Positions 1 to 11,109 of a stretch of DNA of 64,000 nt are shown here, piece after piece. Below the pieces are notes generated by a model that saw only the letters and a program-made list of their open reading frames with translations, was not told where the DNA came from and made no database searches. Position numbers and translations under genes: made by a program. Within the stretch, counting starts at the first letter, position 1; each line of letters begins with the position of its first letter. The stretch comes from Gautieria morchelliformis (taxonomy: Eukaryota; Basidiomycota; Agaricomycetes; Gomphales; Gomphaceae), in the NCBI GenBank assembly GCA_015179125.1, contig WHVA01000169.1, positions 1-64,000 of the forward strand. Reading direction: 5' to 3'.

Positions 1-2203
1 CTCCCCCTCTTCATCAATCTGTTGAAGAGAGTTTTGATCGGGATCCGTCTCCGATCCTCGCTTCACCGTCGTGCCTCACAGCCACTGTCCTTATACCGGA
101 CCTAAGCCGGGGGCATTCTGCCTTCTTGTGGCCAGGTTGGCTGCATTCAAGCATGTGGCATTGCTTTGGCTGCCGCTGGGCCTGTCGTTGGGCCTGCCCG
201 ACGTTTTCGTCGGTGGGGCAGGTCGCGGGGACGACCCTGACGCTTGAGGCTGTTTAGCTTCAGGCGGGCGTCCAGCTTGTGCTGGGCTGAGGGCGGTAGC
301 CATTGACCTGTTCCGCTTCTTGCGAACAGGCTGGGCCTGGTCAGGCCCATTGTGTCAACGGCTTGCTCCCTGTGAGCCGGGCGGCGCTTGCCGTTGCTGG
401 CTGCGCTTTCTGCGTGGCGCATCCCCATGTTGTATCGGGATGCCTCCTCGATCATCCGGGCCATCTTGAAGAGTTGCTCTATGGAGCTGCTCTCGGCATT
501 ATAGCCCTTTTTGAGGACCTCGTTGCGCAGCGTTTCGCGTAGCGCCGATACAAACCATCTCCGGAACGTGTACTCGTCTGGCGGCTGTATCATACGTGCC
601 GCGTACTTCGTGAGCTCGTTCAGCATCTCCTGAATGGTTTTCATGCCTTGCGTGACCGCGTCGAATTTATTCGATGTGTGATGGTACATCAGTGTGTGCA
701 GGAACCTCTTTTGAAGGCCTTGCATCACAGATTCCAGCGTCCAGCTGCGGACCTGGTGATCGAAGTGTTCAACGTTTCGAAGGAACCATTCCTGGGCTTC
801 ACCGGTGAGGCGAGTGCCCACATAGCCGACCTGCGTGTCAATGCTGGTGGGCCCTAGGAGGCAGTTCATTTTAGCCATCGTAGGATGGCTGCCACGAAGA
901 TTTCAAACTCTTCGAGGTCCGATCCCCCTGCATATGGCTCGGGGTGGGCCAACTTTACGCCGGCCTTCGCTAGCACAGACTTCTCCGGGTCTGTGTCCGC
1001 GGCGTCTGCTAACGCCACGCAGATCATCCGTATGATCCCGTCGTACGGCTCTATTGGTACGACGTCGGCCTGGTCAGGGATTCCCTGGCCTTCCGTTGGG
1101 GCCATGGATCGCTCGCACGGTTCTGACGCCGCGCGGGGCAGGCTGTTATATGCCCTGATGGGCCCCGGGCCTGGATCAGGCTCGGGATCGGGAGCATTTT
1201 GTGCTCTCGGTTCCGGGGGTGTTTTTTGCCTGGTGTCCCCGGTCAGTCCCGCGTTGCGGATCCGTAGCCTGCTGTTGTAGGCCGCATGCGCTTGCCGTGC
1301 GTCCTGTATGGCTTGCGTGAGCTGCTCGTCGGGCAGCTGAGTGGTGTGGCTGTGGGCCACCGTCTCTTCGGCGTTCTTTGCTAGTAGCTCGAGTGCCCGT
1401 GTGTGGCGGCGCATGGCTGCGGCTTCTTTACGCTGCCAGTGTGCGACTTCGAGTTCTAAGCTCTCAGTCGTCGTTTCAGAGTCAGGCTCTGAGGCGACCT
1501 GATCCCTAACGATCTGTTGGATCGTTTTACGGCTCTCCGTTGGGGCAGCCGGTTGCTCCTGAGGTTCATTCCCAAACCTTACGTCCTGTTCAACCGGGAT
1601 GGCTGGCGGCGGCATTCGCTGTTTGTCTCGCTCCTTTCGGCGCGCGTCGCGACTGCGTTCGTTAGCTGCGGACTGTCACGAGCTCGGACGAGTTGCGTCG
1701 CGTTCCCCGCATGGGCGGAGTGCTTTCTGGATGTCCTCCAGCGTGGCTGCATCTTGCAGCCTGACCTCCTCCGCCTGGTGGAGTTCCTTGCCGATTGCCA
1801 TTAGGGCGGCGGTGGCGTTGTCAAGCTGCGATGCCAGCTGATCATGCTTGTGGCGCGTCAGCGTACTTCGGTGAAGCGCAGCCTGCACCTGTTTGTTCAG
1901 GGCCTCTGCCATCTCGTGGTCGATGGCGTGAGCCCTCGAGCTCTTGCGACTAGAGCTTGAGTATTCCGAGTCCTGACCATCGTCTGGGGCTCGTCTCTTC
2001 TGCCGTCGTCCTCCTTCAGGGACGATCGTCGTCGCTCTACTTCGTGAGCGTCGGTTTGAGTCGTGGCTTTGTGCCCGTCTCGACGTTGTTGCTCTACCGT
2101 CTGACGACGGCGAGACTTCTCTGCCCTCTCCTTTGTCCATGGGCAGAGGGAGATGGGGGGGCGGTGCCGGCTCGTTGCTCGGCATCGTCTCTTCTTTGGC
2201 CAT
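1..2203 (-). pseudogene. Ty3/gypsy gag, decayed; pol lies beyond the left edge
   Basis: Reads leftward from an ATG at 2203. The first 175 codons are acidic and Ser/Arg-rich with a heptad-like stretch. An in-frame stop at 1676-1678 interrupts the frame, which then reopens and runs to 866. There it shifts by one base to a second frame (878-147), joining ...FVAAILRWLK to a KMNCLLGP segment. This second part is the retrotransposon gag domain (EWFLRNVEHFD, a long helical region ending in MARMIEEASRYN). At 160-113 a third frame carries a CCHC knuckle-like run in which the spacing Cys-x4-His-x4-Cys is kept but the first Cys is misplaced. An acidic tail frame continues off the window. Gag binds RNA and builds the particle. 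One stop and at least two frameshifts make this copy dead. Gag identity is secure; the exact number of lesions is less so. Confidence 0.8.
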
Positions 2204-4030
2204 GCTCGACGAGACGTGGTCGGGGTTTTCCTCGTCCTCTACTGAGGGACGAGGGCGGTGAGATCTACGATCTCTCCGTCTTCTATCGTCCTGTTCTCTT
2301 GGTCCAGGATAGCGTCAGCCGTCGTGTCACTGGGCTGCGCCTGGGGTGTGGACCTCAAGCTCGTCGCTCGTGTCCGTCTTCGACTGTGTGGAATCATCAT
2401 GCTCGCAGCCGACAGTAGAAGGTCTACTGGAGGGTCTCAACGATGTTTAGTCGTCGACGCAGCGATCTTTTTCAAGATTGCTTCGAATCCACTATCGGTT
2501 GGTCACGTGGTGATCAACCGCAGGATAGTTCAAAAAGGTGTAAAGATATCTATCTTAAGCCTCAGGTCACAAGAGCACGACAGAACTTGACCAATGTGTG
2601 GTATTCTGATGCTACGTAGTGACAGTGTAAGGGTAAGATGCGATGGGGACCGCTAGCCAGTTCCCACGCATAAACTATACAGTGGGTCCCTAAGGGGCCC
2701 ACTGGGATTATGTAATAACTAATGTACATGTAGATACACAGGTTATTTACATAGGCCCCCTGCCAAAATTTCGTTTTTCTCCAAGTAATTCGTCTTTTCT
2801 CCCACGAAACAACTTCAAACTTTTTCACAGTGCTGACAATTCTTGTTTATGTAACTCCTACTGTCTTCATTTTTTCATCGCTTCATGTAGAATAGAGCAA
2901 TGAAAACCGAGCACACACTGTACTTGCTTTATTTTATGTCTTATGCCTATGAATGCCACTTCTCCTGAAAATGGTAGCTTCCTGTACATTACCTTTTTCT
3001 TTTCGTCCATCCTTGCTCTTAATCGTTGTCAGTAGCCTCCTCATGTGTGCAGTCTGCACAAATGACAACCCCCAAACCCCTTTGAACTCCATTGCGCACA
3101 CTATATCTTGTATAGACTCCCTCCTTCACCACATTTTGTCCCTTTTTTTTTGGTTATTGCCGGGTGTTCAAGCTGACCTTTCTTGCCATGGAATTGTTTT
3201 TTGGTGACCGCAATTTTCATACACCTGCAGAATCTATCTTGACCATGTTCTAAACGTGAAGTGCTTTTTACCGGCGGATTCAGACATGTCCCTCTGTATG
3301 ACCAATCACTCTTCTTTTAATCACACACTGGCTTTTTTCGTATGAGTACTTGATAGCCTGCCATTTCCCAACCCGTCACCCCTTGAAGCAACAAGAAGAC
3401 AAAGGTCAATAGCACCATCCAAGGGGACACAGCCCTTTGGGCTGGCTCCACTGACATAGAATGCAATGCCGTGAGTCCTTGCTGTATCATTTAATATGTG
3501 ACTAATTACAAAAATGGTGGTAGAACCATCAGTGTAAAATGTTGCTTAACTTAGTGACACTTTGAAACCATCCCTTTAAGTATCACTCACTCTAGCTACC
3601 TTCTTTTTTTAGGTTCATCCCTTTCGGTATAAGTATAAATACTTGCTATACCTTTACCGCTACGCTAGCTACTTCCCTTTTAATGTCACGTTAAAAGCCA
3701 TAATGTTACTATTGCATACAATTGTTTGAGGAATACTCAAACCGATAGTCACTTGATCAGAACACAAATCAAATAACATCACACCCACTCTCTGTGGAAA
3801 ACAGCCGGTGCTGGCCTCAGTGTAATTCTGCACTTAATGCTGGTAGCAGGCGTTGCCACGTAAGTCGGCCTTACCGTTATTCTTACTTAGCTGTTCAATC
3901 AGATATAACCACATTGCTGGTGATATCCTTGCTCTTACAGAGCATTAGGCATACCCCTCTCACCTGATCCTCCTGAGTTTGAAAGCAACTTAGGGCACAT
4001 ACTTATGTGGTGGGGTCCTAACTAGCCCTT
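2204..4030. other. No gene; gypsy leader and unassigned DNA
   Basis: At 2629 the + strand reads TGTAAGGGTAAG, which in minus orientation is a possible LTR end (..CTTACA) about 425 bp upstream of the gag ATG; no convincing primer-binding site is seen, so the LTR call is weak. From 2640 to 4030 no coding pattern is recognisable. Around 3885-3945 there is a diverged copy of a motif (TTACTTAGCTG..CAATCAGATATAA..GATATCCTTGC) that recurs near 12130, 27010 and 48610 in the segmental duplications. Confidence 0.35.
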
Positions 4031-4037
4031 TAGTCAT

Positions 4038-5113
4038 AAAGGGTCTATACCGCGGTAAATAAGATAGAGGACGCTTTAATAGGGCACCATTATGTAATCT
4101 CTAACCCTAATCCTCCTAAAAAGTGGCCAAAATCCTGAAGTCAAGTTTGAAAAAGAACCTACTCATCAGATTTCACATCGAGGATGCCTCCCCACTCATA
4201 GTCTATGTATTGTAATGTATTAAGTACCTCCAGATCAATAATGAAGTGCTATGCATAGGCAGCCTTTGCTTTCCCAGCCATCCAAGGGGGTAAAGTCTGG
4301 TGTCCATGATACCTCCGGTTTTGGTTTTCCCAGACAGCCATTGAGCCAGAAAGGCCTTGTGAGTATGCTGAGATGAATCTTGCAGATTGATTTGCATAGC
4401 TACTCCAAAAGAAAATAAAAATAAAAAATAAATGTGTAATCCATATTCAGACGATGGACTTGGAAACCACTGACCACTGAATTTGCATCAATGGGATAGT
4501 GTCAAGGCAAGAAATCACATTGTGCTCCATGGCATCCATATCTGTTGTTTGTGCACTTGACCTGTATCGGAATTTGACTGCACCCCAGTATTGCTCAATA
4601 AAGTTGAGCTCACAATGAAATTTTGGATAAAAGTCATTCGGGGCACCTTTTCTCAGGTTTTTGAGGCATACTAATCACACTTTAGACTTCCAGCCCATGC
4701 TGGATGCTCTAGGTATAGAGACATGGTTGGTTTGGCCAGCTTCTCTTCAATTTTGACGCTCAACTGAGGTCACGTGATTGATTAAATAAGCGGCCAAATG
4801 TCCTTCGTCATTCTTGCCCCAAAATTTTCTGAGCATGTCCTTGTATCATACAAGTGATTTCCTGCACATTTGTAAAATTCAAGTTTTTTTGTCTATATAC
4901 AGCTCAATTTTTATTCAAATAATATTCTGTTTCCTGGGACTCATTTCTAGAGGTTAGTGGCATGGATTGTGGGAGGCAAAGTGGTGAAAAAGTCACTGTG
5001 TGAACGTCTATTGAGCTCAAAATATTGGGCTAAAGTAGATTATATAAGGGTGCCCTATTAGAGCGTCCTCTATCTTACCACGGAATAGAGGCAAAATAAT
5101 AGTCATACCCTTT
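4038..5113. mobile_element. TIR DNA transposon with transposase remnant
   Basis: The left end (4038-4100) and the reverse complement of the right end (5037-5113) match over roughly 50 bp, sharing AAGATAGAGGACGCT and TAATAGGGCACC. The right arm has about 16 extra bases near its outer end. Arms in inverted orientation enclosing a transposase fragment identify a class II element of about 1.1 kb. I could not settle the outermost bases or a target-site duplication, so the superfamily is open. Most of the transposase is missing, so the copy is not autonomous. Confidence 0.7.
4249..4668 (-). pseudogene. DDE-type transposase, C-terminal fragment
   Basis: Read leftward from 4668, the frame gives CLKNLRKG followed by [17 protein letters not shown] and AVKFRYR, the conserved end of a fungal DDE transposase in which the Glu of the (H)CELNFIE block is the third catalytic acid. 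The reading then passes about 70 bp that behave like an intron (GT..AG, T-rich before the acceptor near 4395) and resumes as ANQSARFISAYSQGLSG and YHGHQTLPPW up to a stop at 4249-4251. The first two catalytic Asp residues would lie upstream and are absent. It lies inside the inverted-repeat element at 4038-5113, which it presumably once mobilised. The family motif is one I know only from unnamed basidiomycete proteins. Confidence 0.65.
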
Positions 5114-5565
5114 CGGGCCTCCTCAACATTCATGTAAGCTAGCATCTAGGCTGCCAGCACCTGTTCACCATCACATCTGGAGTCTGGAGGCTGAGCTCCC
5201 TCTGTCCTGTGTCCTGACCAGCATTGCGCTCACTGTCACGGACAATGAGAAGGACATATAGCTCATCCCTTGGTATAAATATATCAAGTAAAATACTAAA
5301 TTTATTGTAAAAATGAGTAGAATGTGAATATTAAGGTCCTGTCACCATGCAATGTCACCATGATTGATGACAATGATGGCGACACTCAAACATTATACAG
5401 TAAAATGTAAAGAACATCCTGGAAACCAGAGGCTGTGCCATGGGCCTTCATGGGCATTGTGAAATTTCATATAACCAGACAGGACAGGTGAACCATGATT
5501 TTGTAAAAATAAACATAACCCCCACTGGCTAAGAGGCTGGCTGTTTTGCCGCATCGGCATGACAC

Positions 5566-5604
5566 ATGAGTTAGCCAAAGTCTGCGAGACTTTGGTTAAC
5601 TCAT
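5566..5604. repeat. Hairpin, 17-bp arms
   Basis: ATGAGTTAGCCAAAGTC and GACTTTGGTTAACTCAT are inverted copies with one mismatch around a 5-base loop. It sits in the left interior of the long-TIR element. No function is evident. Confidence 0.6.
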
Positions 5605-6248
5605 GCGTCATTGAGTGCCAAAGCTTCCATGGGATGACATCATGACTGAGTGCAGGCTTCCTTAGTGGTAGTCACATGACTTAGCCACAGGCGCTCATAT
5701 CCTTCCAGTACTTTCATCTCATATGGTTCGTGGAAGAGGCTTCACAGCTTGATGGATTTCCATAGGGGCAAGTTGGGGGATCGTTGTTAATAGGCTTGGC
5801 CGTCGGAATCAATCTCTCTTGGATCTTGGGAAGGTAGACCGCACCACCCCATGGGCCTCAAGTGGGTTTCAAATGCCAATTTGCCTCAGCAGCACTAACT
5901 TGACAATGATATTCATCAGGCAGATCTTCAAGGTATGTGTGTCTTTCATGATAATTATATATTGCAACTAAAGACAAGTGCATCATAGCACTCCCTGCCG
6001 ACACATGTCAGGCAGCCCTAGCCACTGCCCTTGACACTACCACTGGAGACATGCAAAAGTTTCCTGACTTTGGAAATCTACTGGAAATCCTAAGGATATT
6101 CCACATTTCTTCAAAATTTCCCAGTTCAGGAAATTGGATGAAAATTTAATGTTTTATCAGAGTTTTTTGACTTCAGGAAATCCTTTAAAAATTGTAAAAT
6201 TATCACCTCAAAATCTTCAAGAAACCCTCAGGAAACAAGACTTCTGAA

Positions 6249-6878
6249 GTGGCCATAACAGGGGACCTCAAAGCTATTATGCACTTTGACCGCTATGAGA
6301 AGATGAACATGGTTCAGCATGGGGTTGAGTTAAAAAACTTGCCAGCTGATGTACCCTTTGTCAATGCCTCAGAAATTGGCTCACTCCATGCTCTTCATCG
6401 CCTCTTTGCCGCCCTAACGAGTGACGATGATGAACAACAATGCCAGTGAGTCAACCTTTCCCAAGAGAACTGGGACCAACAGAAAGCTACTTGGGAAGTG
6501 GTGGAGCTGAAGGCAGTGCCTTGCAAATGCAAATGCCAAGCCACCATGGCTGAGCAAGACAGTTCATTGGATGAGACTGAGAGTGATGAGGAGGAAGAGG
6601 CTCTGCCCAAAAAGAAAGCTGCCAGTGTTACCAGAACAAATGAGAAGGAGAATGCAGGTGCCACCGGGTGAGGGTCAAATGATGCTGTGATTGAAGATGG
6701 AGGGACATTGGAGACTACTGGAGTAGAGGTTGCAACAAAAAAGAAGCCTGTGGCCAAGAAGAGACCCACTCCCAAGAAGGCTGCTGCAAATTTGAAAAGT
6801 CCAGAAAAGAATGGAGTGAATGGGAGGAAGAAGGCTAGTAAAAAGGTCCCAGTCCTCTCAAACTCTAGTAATGGCTGA
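6249..6878 (+). pseudogene. Transposon-borne gene tail, two in-frame stops
   Basis: One frame runs from at least 6249 to the stop at 6876-6878, broken only by TGA at 6447-6449 and 6669-6671. The first part (IMHFDRYEKMNMVQHGVEL, then PADVPFVNASEIGSLHALHR) has the pattern I remember from C-termini of anonymous Agaricomycete transposon proteins: a hydrophobic-Gly-Val block, a 'NPS/NAS-x-IG' block and a short helix. After the first TGA comes VNLSQENWDQQKATWE, then an acidic stretch (DETESDEEEE) and a Lys/Pro/Ala-rich basic tail like a nuclear protein. The first TGA is probably a former Trp. It is the only coding content of the surrounding TIR element. Function unknown. Confidence 0.5.
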
Positions 6879-7249
6879 TGGGAGATCACTAAATGTACTT
6901 AATTATTACAGTAAAATGTTTTCAAAAAACTTGGTGGGGTGTGAATGGTAAAGCATAGGTGTGGTACTGGACAACAACATCCAACAGTGACAAGGCCTGC
7001 AAGGTCATATGTTTTAGGATGTTTTTACAATTTAATTTTGGGGTGTGACTGGCGAAGTTCAAGTGTTGCCATGATCATCATAAATTATGGCAACATTGTG
7101 CGGTGACAGGAGCCCCATATTCACGTTCTACTCATTTTTACGATAATTTTAGTATTTTACTTGATATATTTACACCAAGGGATGAGCTATATGTCCTGCT
7201 CATCGTCTGTGATGGTGAGCACAATGCTGGTCAGGACACAGGACAGAAG

Positions 7250-9310
7250 GGGAGATGAAGGGAGGCAAAGGCTCGGAACATGTGTGAAGCCTAGAGGCAG
7301 TGGTAATGACCGGTTCATGAATGCCAGTGTGAGTGACGTGCTGGCAGAAGGGAACAAAGATGGACTTGGGTAGACATGAAGACAGGGGATGGAGACTGGG
7401 TGCGAAGGGGTATGCATGAGCATGAATGTGAATGAGAGGAAATGGATACAAGCAGGCAGTGATTCCAACATGTTGTCAAGATTGGATTTTGGGTGTTAAT
7501 ATCACATGTTAGTGGCGAATGCCCGAATAGTGTGTGCGATCTAGCGAATCGCCCAGCGAATAGTACCAAAGAGGTAAGGGTTAAGAAGTAAGAGGGTTAC
7601 TCGAAAAGGGTTCACCCTGATCTACAGTCGAAGCAAAATAGCCCGTGACACTTGACGATGTAATGTGCAAGGTGTCACGGAAAGGTTGTTTAAGCAGCAA
7701 CAATCCTTTCGCCGGCAAAGGTGCTCCTTCAGAGCCCTTCACTGACAGCGCCAATAATAGTATGGAGGCTAAGGTAACAAAGGTACAATACAAAAACTCA
7801 CCAGTGGTGCTTAAGTCCTCCTCTGGTCGAAGATAGAAATCTATAGTGGAGGGCTCAAGACGATGGTCACAGTGAGGTCAAGTTTTGCACAAGATAGATG
7901 TATGATAATTAAACTGGAGAATATACATACGAATGTAGACTACTTATACTGAATGCTCATATGGTGCTAGCAAATAGGACAGAGGCCATCTTGAGTCAGG
8001 GTTGCGCAATCAGGATACAAATAAATGAAACACATATACAATAGAATGAAAGAGGAGTGCGAACATGAAACGACGGGGAGGAAAGAGGGCAAAGGTACCA
8101 AACACGCCTTGAGACCCCAATACATGTTACCCTGCACGGACTCTTGGTCTGCTGGGTTGATCCCACACAATCTACGGGTAGGACGTCCCGCGAATGCATT
8201 CCGGGCATAGGAACACCCAAAGGGGGTTGAGTCGAGAAGATGATGGGACCAGTGATGAACCATCAATCCAGGTAAAGGATGTCGATCATGTTTGATGGCG
8301 TGCCTGCTGGTGAATGATGCGAGTAGCGAATGGTCATTTGGCAAATGTGGCGAATAGCGAATGGAGCAAAGAGTGAATGGAGAAAAGCCGAGCGAACATG
8401 GAAGAGTGGTGAAAGGGAAAACAGGGATAGCTGGGTACAAGAAATAAACGAGTCATGACAGCCTGCACCTCCTTGCGATTCATGATAGGACCAGTGATGA
8501 ACCATCAATCCGGGTAAAGGATGTCGATCATGTTTGATGGCATGGCTACTGGCGAATGATGCGAGTAGCCAATGGTCATTTGGCGAATGTGGTGAATAGT
8601 GAATGGAGCAAAGAGTGAATGGAGCGAAGCCAAGTGAACATGGAAGAGTGGTGAAAGGGAAAACAGGGATAGCTGGGTACAAGAAATGAATGAGTCATGA
8701 CAACTGTATAGTGAAAACTTCAGCGAAGCTAATTCATCCTGCCCTGCAGTGGTACGGGTCCCATTGAGTCCAACCTGCACGGAGGCTGCAACTGACACTA
8801 TCTGAATGCATCCTGAGCATGTGGGTCTGTCATGGAGTGGGAGTTTAACAGATGATGGGTTCTATGACGGATGATGGCCCCAACACCTGGGGTCCTGGCA
8901 GGAATGATGCGAATAGCAAATGCAAAAGCAGTATGGCGACGAATATTTTGGCAAGATATTCGCTGGTTCAGGAAGTCGTTCACTGGTTCAGGAGGCCATT
9001 CGCTGTGTGTTGAGGGATGTTTCACAGAATAAACAAATCATGACACATGTATGGGAAGGTGTGGATGGGAGCGACCCAGTGGCCAGGGTGTCTGAAGAGG
9101 AACATGAGTGAGTGCACTAGGAAAGAGAGGAATGAGTGATGTGCTGGTGAAGATGGGTGAAGATGGATCAGAGTAGACATGTAGATGCATGAGAGGGAAT
9201 GGACCTGAATGGGATGGGAATGAGGGACAGCAGATGGGTGCAAATGTGAAGGTGAATGGATGTGCATGGAGTTCCCCTGACAGGGGCAGATTTGGTCAGG
9301 AGAAAAGAGT
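7250..9310. repeat. Expanded LTR-like repeat region
   Basis: 7250-7470 matches 23745-23965, and 9020-9310 matches 23970-24242, the right portion of an LTR-like unit. Between them lies extra DNA rich in GCGAATGG/GAGCGAAT-like short motifs. Copies of the terminal motif TCATGACA occur at 8460, 8702 and about 9045. 7893-7985 resembles 22710-22800. No gene is seen. Confidence 0.5.
8246..8702. repeat. Direct tandem repeat, ~215 bp, period 242
   Basis: 8246-8460 and 8488-8702 are near-identical, both opening with GGACCAGTGATGAACCATC and closing with AGTCATGACA, the LTR terminus of this family. The spacer is 27 bp. It looks like an unequal exchange within an LTR. Confidence 0.75.
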
Positions 9311-9329
9311 CATAACAATATGGCACTCA

Positions 9330-10202
9330 CCCTGCTTTGAGCAATGCTTTTTTTGATTTTTTCATATAGGAAAATTAGGGTTCATTGTTTATATATCTAT
9401 ATAATTACTAGAAATTTACATGTTATAAAACATGAGCTGGGTGGTGAGAAATCCTTCTGGACCACATCCAGAGCTGATCCACATCCGGTTCGGAGATAGT
9501 ACACAAAAGTGATTTGATCACTCGTCAATCAAATTTTAGACCTGAAGACGCTCGTGCACCGAAATGTGAATCTTAACCAAGAGACACCAGCGAAATTGGT
9601 CTTATAAGAATTGATTGTTTGGTCCTGCACATGCAGGTTTTTGTGACTTGGGCCGGTATATGTGAGGGTAATGTTACGGACCCCATATCGCGGAACACAA
9701 CGACGCGACTGAATTGATCATCCTAACTCCTGTCGAGTCCTGGAGGCAGACCAAGAGGCGTGATGAGTCCAAATCAGGGGTGGGCGTGCTGGGTGTCAAG
9801 CGAAGCAAAGACTTAGGCGCATCAACGCCTATGGCACCCGCGGACAGTTCGGGTCATGCAGGCGGATCTAGGTTTCAGTTCTTGCCCAACGATCGAATTG
9901 TCTGATCGGGTGCTATAAACGTTCCCGACGACGCTTATTTTAGTTTCCCCCTACAAACCAAGCACGTTGTCACTATCATCACGTGCATCAACGCATGTCA
10001 GTAAATAATGTAAGGATCGTATTAGATTGTATTATGATCTCCACGCCGGAGTTATTTACACGCCGGCGATCCATGAGATGGCAACGTTGACATGACTGGC
10101 AGAAACCATACAGTATTGCATAATAGCCGTATCGGAGAGCAATGACACTTGAATACGAACCTAAAGCTGCACTGCACACGTACAGCCTACTTTGCGTGCC
10201 GA
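9330..10202. other. Non-coding left part of copy A
   Basis: Up to 9935 this is shared only with copy B (24243-24828); after that it is the 3' flank of the Cys-rich gene, shared by all three copies. It contains a short open stretch around 9714-9905 that changes length between A and B and shows no family motif; I do not call it a gene. Confidence 0.4.
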
Positions 10203-11109
10203 TCATACGTGGAGCATAAAACACAGCATCAGAATCCCAATGCCAAGAAGGCCACTGCGCGGCATTATAACTGAAAGTTTAGATGCCGAATTTGGAACGA
10301 AAGATGCAGAGGGAATAAAATTACTGCAGAAGCAACAATCAGCCAGGATGACAATGATCACAGAAGCGCGTGAAACAACTGATACCTGGTGGCTCCAAAT
10401 TGTGAAGCTAACGTCTGTGTGGTGAATATGGTTGGCGTCGTTGATGCAGTCGGGAAGGGCTGTATGGAGGTGAAGGGAGTAATGGAGATGAAGGGAGTAG
10501 TGGTCGTTGCGACTTGAAAAGACGAGGAAGGCTCAAAAGCAATCGAAGTACCGTCAGGCCCTTCCACACATGACTCCCCATTCGGACAGCACCGCGTAAA
10601 CTGGTCACAATATGTCCTGTTGAGGCGTGAGTAGCCTTGCATAAATTCTACATAATCAGCTTTAGACATACCCCGCGAAACAACAACCATCTGAAGTGAG
10701 ACACATGTACCATGAATATGTCAGCAAACACTCGGAAATGAACTGGGACAAAATTTTACCTCCACATAGCACGTCAGATAGGAGACAGCAGCCATCCCCC
10801 TGGCTGCTACATTGGGTACCTGCGAAGCAACAGGCTGGACAGACGAACCAAGACGTTCAACTAAGCTGGCATGAAGCAAGGGTATCTCGTGGACGTACTC
10901 TGTGAACAGCAGTCACCGTCCAAAGGACAACAGAAATCGGTATTTTGGCAGAGGCCCCATGTGCCGCATGTGGACTGACGGCCCAGTAATCCAGTTAGGG
11001 CTTTGACCTCGCTTGCTCGAGGCTCCGCGCCAGGACGACGGATTGGGGGTGAGCCTTGGAGGGCAGTCACCACCACCGGTAGGAGTAGGAACGCCAGCAT
11101 GTGCTTCAT
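10203..11109 (-). CDS. Secreted Cys-rich protein, probably GPI-anchored (copy A)
   Basis: Five exons: 11109-10899, 10834-10760, 10690-10672, 10616-10386, 10323-10203, giving 218 aa. All four introns (64, 69, 55, 62 bp) are GT-AG and the frame closes exactly. Residues 1-18 are a signal peptide (MKHMLAFLLLPVVVTALQ). After a basic propeptide-like stretch comes an 18-Cys region: STCGTWGLCQNTDFCCP, then two CCFAG-type units, ending CCPNGESC. Next is a Ser/Thr/Pro stalk of about 50 residues. The last exon ends MPRSGLLGIGILMLCFMLHV, a hydrophobic tail with no cytoplasmic extension, the usual shape of a GPI signal. It probably sits on the cell wall or plasma membrane; role unknown. The Cys pattern recalls fungal surface proteins with CC-PxG motifs. 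Adjoining open stretches run through introns and are not real exons. Confidence 0.75.

Larger units (their letters stand above)
5196..7250. mobile_element. DNA transposon with ~195-bp terminal inverted repeats
   Basis: About 195 bp at the left (5196-5390) reappear inverted at the right (7045-7250) with roughly 80-85% identity by eye. Shared blocks include GTCCTGTGTCCTGACCAGC, GGACATATAGCTCATCCC and AATATATCAAGTAAAATACT. The interior (about 1.65 kb) holds one degraded reading frame at 6249-6878. DNA right of 7250 matches the LTR-like family at 23745, so the element probably inserted there. Exact ends and target duplication are unclear. Arms this long recall MULE-type or other long-TIR elements, but no transposase is seen, so it is non-autonomous. 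Confidence 0.7.

Noticed and set aside
7967-8798. Several minus-strand open frames of 90-157 codons
   Set aside because: They overlap tandem LTR repeats in several frames at once and repeat the same peptide; low-complexity by-products.
10358-10690. Cys-rich gene of copy A looking truncated by a stop before its hydrophobic tail
   Set aside because: The stop is inside a 62-bp GT-AG intron; with it removed the frame reaches the true tail. The same holds for copy C.
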